Below are positions 32,018 to 35,745 of a stretch of 35,745 nt of DNA, piece by piece. Made by a program: the position numbers and the translations under genes. The stretch spans positions 1-35,745 of the forward strand of contig JAJYTE010000027.1 in NCBI GenBank assembly GCA_021793215.1. The letters run 5' to 3'. This DNA comes from Bacillota bacterium (lineage in GTDB: Bacteria > Bacillota > Sulfobacillia > JAJZYS01 > JAJYTV01). Under the pieces are notes generated by a model. That model saw only the letters and a program-made list of their open reading frames with translations. It was not told the origin of the DNA and did no database searches. Position 1 is the stretch's first letter. Every line of letters begins with the position of its first letter.

Positions 32018-33139
32018 TCAGGAGGGAAGAGGCGATGCGAGGCGCGTCAGAAGCTCGGCGCAGAACTGCAGGCCGGGCACGAGGGAGGATTCCTCGAGCC
32101 ACTCGTCGGGCGTATGCGCGAGCGCGCCGCGTCCAACGCCGCAGCAGATGCCGGCCACACCCGCGCCGAGCGCTGCGTTGGCGTCGGTGCTGCCGGTCGC
32201 GAAGCTGACGTGCTCGCCGACCGCGGCGAGCGCATCGGCGGCGGCCATGACGAGTGGGTGGCTGCGCGCAAGTTTGCCGCCTGGGCGGTCTCCAATGGCG
32301 CGAATGTCGCAGCGGGCCGGTGGCTGCACCTCGGCGGCGAACGTGTCGCGCACGCGCTGCTCGAGGCGCGAGAGCTCTGCGGAGTCCTCGGAGCGCAGGT
32401 CGATGAGACAGGACGCCTCCGCTGCGATCGCGTTGACGGCCGTGCCGCCCTGCATGACCCCTACGTTCAGGGTCGTGCGCGGTGCCTTGGGCAGGCGCAA
32501 CCCGTCGAGCCGCTCGATGATCCGCCCCATCAGGTGGACGGAGGAAGGACTGCCGTAGTCGCTCCAGCTGTGGCCGCCCGGTGTCCTCAGGACGGCTTCC
32601 AGCCTCCTGGACGCGATTCCCTCGTGCACGATGTCCCCGAGACGCCCGTCGAGGGCGACGACGCCAGCGAGCTCCTCGCAGTGCTCCGCGACGAAGGCGC
32701 GGGCACCGCGCAGGTCACCGAGGCCCTCCTCGCCGACGTTGGCGACGAAGTACACCGGATGGCGCGGCTTCGCCGCACTCTTCAGCGCCCGTGCAGCGAT
32801 CGCCGTCAACACGGCGAGTCCGCTGCCGTCATCCGCGCTGCCGTGGCAGTAGAGGCGGCCGCCTTCGCGGCGCGGCGCGACCCGCCCCACCTCGAGCGCG
32901 GTGTCGAGGTGGGCGAGGAAGGCGTAGGCGCCCGGACCGGGGTTCCCCCAGCGCACGATCACGTTGCCGACGCTGTCCTGGTACGGGTGAAGGCCCAGGC
33001 CGTCCAGCCGCTGTGAGAGCTTCGCCGCGCGGGGCGCCTCACCGAACGGAGGCGCGGGGGTTGCGAGCAGATCCATCAGATCCGTCAGGAGCTCGTCGAG
33101 CGTGGGAGGCTGCGGGAGCCACGCGGGCCAGGGCACCAT
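32018..33139 (-). CDS. M20-family zinc peptidase/deacylase (PepT-like)
   Basis: This is a metal-dependent amino- or dipeptidase, or N-acyl amino acid deacylase. The 373-residue protein has AHLDT with metal ligands H77 and D79, SADDGSG with the bridging D104, GEEG with catalytic E137 and metal E138, a dimerisation (lid) domain at about 180-290 with GGHSWSDYG, and a terminal HTPDEW with the last metal His. A strong AAGGAGGAG precedes the ATG. It lies 21 bases downstream of an amino-acid-type permease, suggesting uptake followed by hydrolysis. The substrate cannot be told. Confidence 0.88.
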   Translation of the reverse strand: MVPWPAWLPQPPTLDELLTDLMDLLATPAPPFGEAPRAAKLSQRLDGLGLHPYQDSVGNVIVRWGNPGPGAYAFLAHLDTALEVGRVAPRREGGRLYCHGSADDGSGLAVLTAIAARALKSAAKPRHPVYFVANVGEEGLGDLRGARAFVAEHCEELAGVVALDGRLGDIVHEGIASRRLEAVLRTPGGHSWSDYGSPSSVHLMGRIIERLDGLRLPKAPRTTLNVGVMQGGTAVNAIAAEASCLIDLRSEDSAELSRLEQRVRDTFAAEVQPPARCDIRAIGDRPGGKLARSHPLVMAAADALAAVGEHVSFATGSTDANAALGAGVAGICCGVGRGALAHTPDEWLEESSLVPGLQFCAELLTRLASPLPS

Positions 33140-33160
33140 CGACTCCTCCTTGCGCCCGCG

Positions 33161-34504
33161 CTACGCCTTGCGGCGCTGCGCTGCGGCCTTGAGGCGCGGT
33201 ACGTAGAGGCGGACGTAGAGGAAGCTCAGCAGGCCGACGATGACGAGCAGAACGAGCACCCAGGGCACCGGCCCGGGCAGGCCCGACGACGACGTCGCGG
33301 CGCCGACCGCGAGGACGAGGAAGATGACGGCGGTGAGCCACGGAATGACCGTGCCGAAGGGCAGCTTGAAGCTGCGTTCGTCGTCTGGGCGCCTGCGCCG
33401 AAGCCCGATCACCGCGATGGCTGCCACGACGTACATGATCGCCTCGAGCGCTGCCCCGGCGTTGATCAGGAGCTTGTACGCGTTCGCCGTCTGGAAGACG
33501 ATGACGGCGAGCACGACCGAGGCGCCGAAGAGCAGGTAGAGCGCGCGGTGCGGCACGAAGCGGTCGTTGAGGGACGCGAACCAGGCTGGCAGCGAGCGCT
33601 CCCGCGCCAGGGCGTAGAGGAGCCGCGACGCGGAAACGAAGCTGCCGTTGAACGTCGTTCCGGCCGTGATCACGGTGACGAGGAGCATCCACCAGTAGCC
33701 GAACTCGCCGAACGCCGCGTGGCCGATCAACAGCTGCGGCACCAGCGTCTTCGTCAGGGAGCCCGCCGGGAGGAGGTGGGTCATCGCCAGCGTGAAGAGG
33801 CCGAAGGTGATGGCGATCAACCCGATCGCAATGAACATGCCCTTCGGGATCAAGCGCGAGTCGGTGACCTCCTCGGCGAGTGGCGTGACCCACTCGAATC
33901 CGACGAAGACGAATACCCCGACCGCCACCGCCTGCAGGTAGCCGCCTCCGGGCGAGAAGGGAGTATGCCACTGCATGTGGCTGTGGGCGATCGCCGCGAT
34001 CGCGATCAGGAGGAGCGAGCCGAGCAGGACGTACGTCGTGGCGTCCTGCACACGACCGGCCATCTTCACGCCCCGCAGGTTGGCGAAGAGGGCGGCTGCG
34101 AGGAAGAGAATGATCCAGATGAGTCCGGGGATCCCTGGGATGCCGGCTTCGATGGCCTGGGCGAGGATGAAGCTGTCCGCCGCGATCACCGCGAGGATCG
34201 TCGTGAGGTAGAGCAGCGTGAAGGTCAGCGAGAAGCCATCCGAGATACCCTGACGGGTCCATAGGCGGATTCCGGCAGCCGATGGCATGATCGCGTTCAG
34301 CTCGCCGAACACTCCGGCGGCGAGCAGGCAGAGCACGCCGGCCGTGATGATCGCGAGCCAAGCGGAGTCGCCCGCCATCAGCGCGGCGACCTGGACCAGG
34401 GCAAGGAAGTTGATCGCTGCGAACGCGAGCCCGGCGCTCGTCGAAACAATCGTCGGCAGACGCAGGACGCGTCGAAGTTGGGACAGGGGCCACACACCTC
34501 CCAA
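33161..34504 (-). CDS. APC-superfamily amino acid permease
   Basis: This is a membrane transporter of amino acids or related amines. The protein of about 447 residues has roughly 12 hydrophobic helices, an early STSAGLAFAAINFLAL segment (first-helix substrate-binding glycine region), FVFVGFEWVTPLAEEVTDSRLIPKG, and SRLLYALARERSLPAWFA, all typical of the family. The start is uncertain. TTG 34504 is within the Shine-Dalgarno sequence GGGAGGTG (34502-34495), while CTG 34486, seven codons in, is 8 bases after it. It is the first gene of a minus-strand operon with an M20 peptidase and a Nudix hydrolase. No convincing promoter was found in the 75-base gap to the divergent MOSC gene. Confidence 0.88.
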   Translation of the reverse strand: MGGVWPLSQLRRVLRLPTIVSTSAGLAFAAINFLALVQVAALMAGDSAWLAIITAGVLCLLAAGVFGELNAIMPSAAGIRLWTRQGISDGFSLTFTLLYLTTILAVIAADSFILAQAIEAGIPGIPGLIWIILFLAAALFANLRGVKMAGRVQDATTYVLLGSLLLIAIAAIAHSHMQWHTPFSPGGGYLQAVAVGVFVFVGFEWVTPLAEEVTDSRLIPKGMFIAIGLIAITFGLFTLAMTHLLPAGSLTKTLVPQLLIGHAAFGEFGYWWMLLVTVITAGTTFNGSFVSASRLLYALARERSLPAWFASLNDRFVPHRALYLLFGASVVLAVIVFQTANAYKLLINAGAALEAIMYVVAAIAVIGLRRRRPDDERSFKLPFGTVIPWLTAVIFLVLAVGAATSSSGLPGPVPWVLVLLVIVGLLSFLYVRLYVPRLKAAAQRRKA

Positions 34505-34579
34505 GCCTCATCGCTTCGCCAGATGGATAGTACATCCTGCCGCGCCGGGGAGAGGTATCATGTCGTCGAGGTGGCTCAG

Positions 34580-35227
34580 ATGCGTATTCTCTCGCTGCAG
34601 ACGGGACGCGTTCGGCGCATGGAGGATGGCCCGCGCGGGCAGGCACCCCACGCATGGCGCAGCGCAACGCTGAAGGAGCCGCAGGAAGGAGCGCGCTTGC
34701 TCTCCTTCCTCGGCGTTGACGGCGACGAGCAGGCCGATCGGGAGAACCACGGCGGCGAAGAGAAGGCGGTGCTGCTCTACTCCGGCAGCCACTACGCGCG
34801 ATGGAACGAGGAGTTCCCCGGGGCCGGGTTCGGCGGCGGCGGCTTTGGGGAGAACCTGACGGTGGACTTCATAGAGGAGGACATCGCGATCGGCGATGTC
34901 CTAAGGATCGGCGGGGCGACCGTCGAGATCAGCCAGCCGCGCGTGCCGTGCTGGAAGCAGGCGTGGCGCTGGGGGATCGAAGACCTCGTGGAACGCATGC
35001 AAGGCACCGGGCGCACCGGCTTCTACGCACGGGTACTCGAGCCTGGCGACGTACGCAAGGGTGATGAGGTGCTGGTGCTTTCGAATCCGTATCCGGACGT
35101 AACGGTCGCGCGGCTGAATCGCGTGCGCTACGGCCGAGCGGAACCCGGAACGCTCCAGGCGCTCGCCGACTGCCCAGCGCTCGCGGAGGAATGGCGGCGC
35201 TGGTTGCGGCGGCAGGCGGGAGCGTGA
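34580..35227 (+). CDS. MOSC-domain protein (YiiM-like)
   Basis: MOSC proteins handle sulfur or molybdenum cofactor; YiiM-type members detoxify N-hydroxylated compounds using Moco. The 215-residue protein begins MRILSLQTG and has DGDEQADRENHGGEEKAVLLYSG-type metal/cofactor segments, FGENLTVDF, and the conserved Cys124 in QPRVPCWK. A short helical C-terminal region (about 165-215) follows, as in YiiM. ATG 34580 is chosen for the upstream GAGGTGG and because the family start coincides; the frame before it overlaps the divergent gene's control region. Confidence 0.9.
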   Translation: MRILSLQTGRVRRMEDGPRGQAPHAWRSATLKEPQEGARLLSFLGVDGDEQADRENHGGEEKAVLLYSGSHYARWNEEFPGAGFGGGGFGENLTVDFIEEDIAIGDVLRIGGATVEISQPRVPCWKQAWRWGIEDLVERMQGTGRTGFYARVLEPGDVRKGDEVLVLSNPYPDVTVARLNRVRYGRAEPGTLQALADCPALAEEWRRWLRRQAGA

Positions 35228-35260
35228 TCACTGAGCCGGCATTCATGGCGTAGAAAGGCG

Positions 35261-35285
35261 GCGCCACACCGCGGCGGTGTGGCGC
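35261..35285. terminator. Bidirectional hairpin between MOSC and VOC genes
   Basis: GCGCCACACC (35261-35270) pairs perfectly with GGTGTGGCGC (35276-35285) around a 5-base loop between two convergent stop codons. No T-tract follows on either side. Confidence 0.6.
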
Positions 35286-35312
35286 GCGGCATGTTCCCGT
35301 GCGGAACGGCGC

Positions 35313-35720
35313 CTAGGCTTCTCCGGTATGGCAGACAACCTCGAAGTGGTTTCCGTCTGGATCGTCGAAGAACACGGCGTAGTAGCTTGTGTGGTACTCG
35401 GTGCACAACTCCGGGCCCTCGACCGCCTTTGCTCCCGCGGCGGACACGGCCCTGGCCACGCGGTCGACCTCTTCCCGAGAGCCCGCAGCGAAGGCGATGC
35501 GACTCGCGTCTGGCCGGTGGTCTGGTGCCGGCAACAGGCCGAAGAATGGGAACGGCATCGGCTCGGCGTCTTCGTACGCGTAGCCGGCCCACGATTCGAG
35601 GCCGTCGGGTGTGATCCTGTGCAAGCCGAGCGCGCCCATGAACACGTCGTAGAACGGCGTCGACGCAGTGCAGTCGCGTACTCGCAGGTCGATGTGGTCG
35701 ATGAAGCGGTTGGTCTCCAT
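35313..35720 (-). CDS. VOC-superfamily (glyoxalase/dioxygenase-like) protein
   Basis: The 135-residue protein shows the two beta-alpha-beta-beta-beta units of the vicinal-oxygen-chelate fold. It opens with FIDHIDLRVRD (candidate metal His in HID) and ends with SYYAVFFDDPDGNHFEVVC, the usual metal Glu region. Metal-dependent lyases, dioxygenases and resistance proteins share this fold, so the reaction is unknown. The minus-strand ATG at 35720 has GGAGGTTGCC upstream. The gene lies wholly inside the window, but its promoter lies to the right. Confidence 0.85.
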   Translation of the reverse strand: METNRFIDHIDLRVRDCTASTPFYDVFMGALGLHRITPDGLESWAGYAYEDAEPMPFPFFGLLPAPDHRPDASRIAFAAGSREEVDRVARAVSAAGAKAVEGPELCTEYHTSYYAVFFDDPDGNHFEVVCHTGEA

Positions 35721-35745
35721 GGCAACCTCCTCCGGATCGGTTCGA

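Noticed and set aside
34505-34579. Divergent promoters for the APC and MOSC genes
   Set aside because: TACTAT on the minus strand and TATCAT on the plus strand resemble -10 boxes, but no -35 at suitable spacing was found for either.
1-35745. CRISPR arrays, tRNA or rRNA genes, insertion sequences
   Set aside because: No regularly spaced direct repeats, cloverleaf-type sequences or transposase motifs were recognised. The only mobile-element signal is the recombinase-like tail at the left edge.

Overview
The window is about 36 kb of GC-rich, densely packed bacterial chromosome with many 4-bp ATGA/GTGA gene overlaps. It looks like a high-GC endospore-forming member of the Bacillota (Firmicutes). 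The evidence is a 40-codon SpoVM homologue, RemA, PrpC/PrkC with PASTA repeats, a tryptophan T-box leader, and gene order that follows the Bacillus subtilis yloB-to-rpmB region. The genus cannot be named from this sequence. There are no tRNA or rRNA genes and no CRISPR array.

Region 1 (1-16.9 kb) is the yloB-rpmB-type housekeeping cluster: Ca2+-ATPase (broken), dapF, dapL, remA, rpoZ, coaBC, priA, def, fmt, rsmB, msrA, rlmN, prpC, prkC, rsgA, rpe, spoVM, and convergent rpmB. Compared with B. subtilis, yicC, gmk and thiN are absent, while dapF, dapL and msrA are present. The left edge is the most unusual part. A reading frame resembling the C-terminus of a large serine recombinase, in clearly lower-GC DNA, runs directly into the phosphorylation motif of a YloB-type Ca2+-ATPase. 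The aspartate codon and everything upstream are replaced. This looks like the right end of an integrated element that splits the gene, most of it lying outside the window.

Region 2 (17.0-22.5 kb) carries a LipL-like octanoyl/lipoyl transferase, a cobalamin riboswitch with a terminator-like expression platform, and the btuFCD-type ABC importer it should control. A winged-helix repressor-like gene follows, with a 16-bp perfect palindrome over its own -10 box, coupled to an alpha/beta hydrolase.

Region 3 (22.5-31.6 kb) is a complete tryptophan supraoperon. A promoter and a T-box leader with a TGG specifier and an intrinsic terminator precede trpE-G-D-C-F-B-A, followed by aroF (DAHP synthase) and aroA (EPSP synthase). 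It therefore holds the first committed shikimate step, a late shikimate step and the whole tryptophan branch. A possible internal promoter at the end of trpA could free aroF-aroA from the T-box.

Region 4 (31.5-35.7 kb) has a minus-strand operon (APC permease, M20 peptidase, Nudix hydrolase), a divergent MOSC-domain protein and a convergent VOC/glyoxalase-family protein. GC-rich hairpins without T-tracts lie between the convergent gene pairs. Only two non-coding stretches exceed 300 bases (17812-18118 and 22488-22892), and both are riboregulator leaders.
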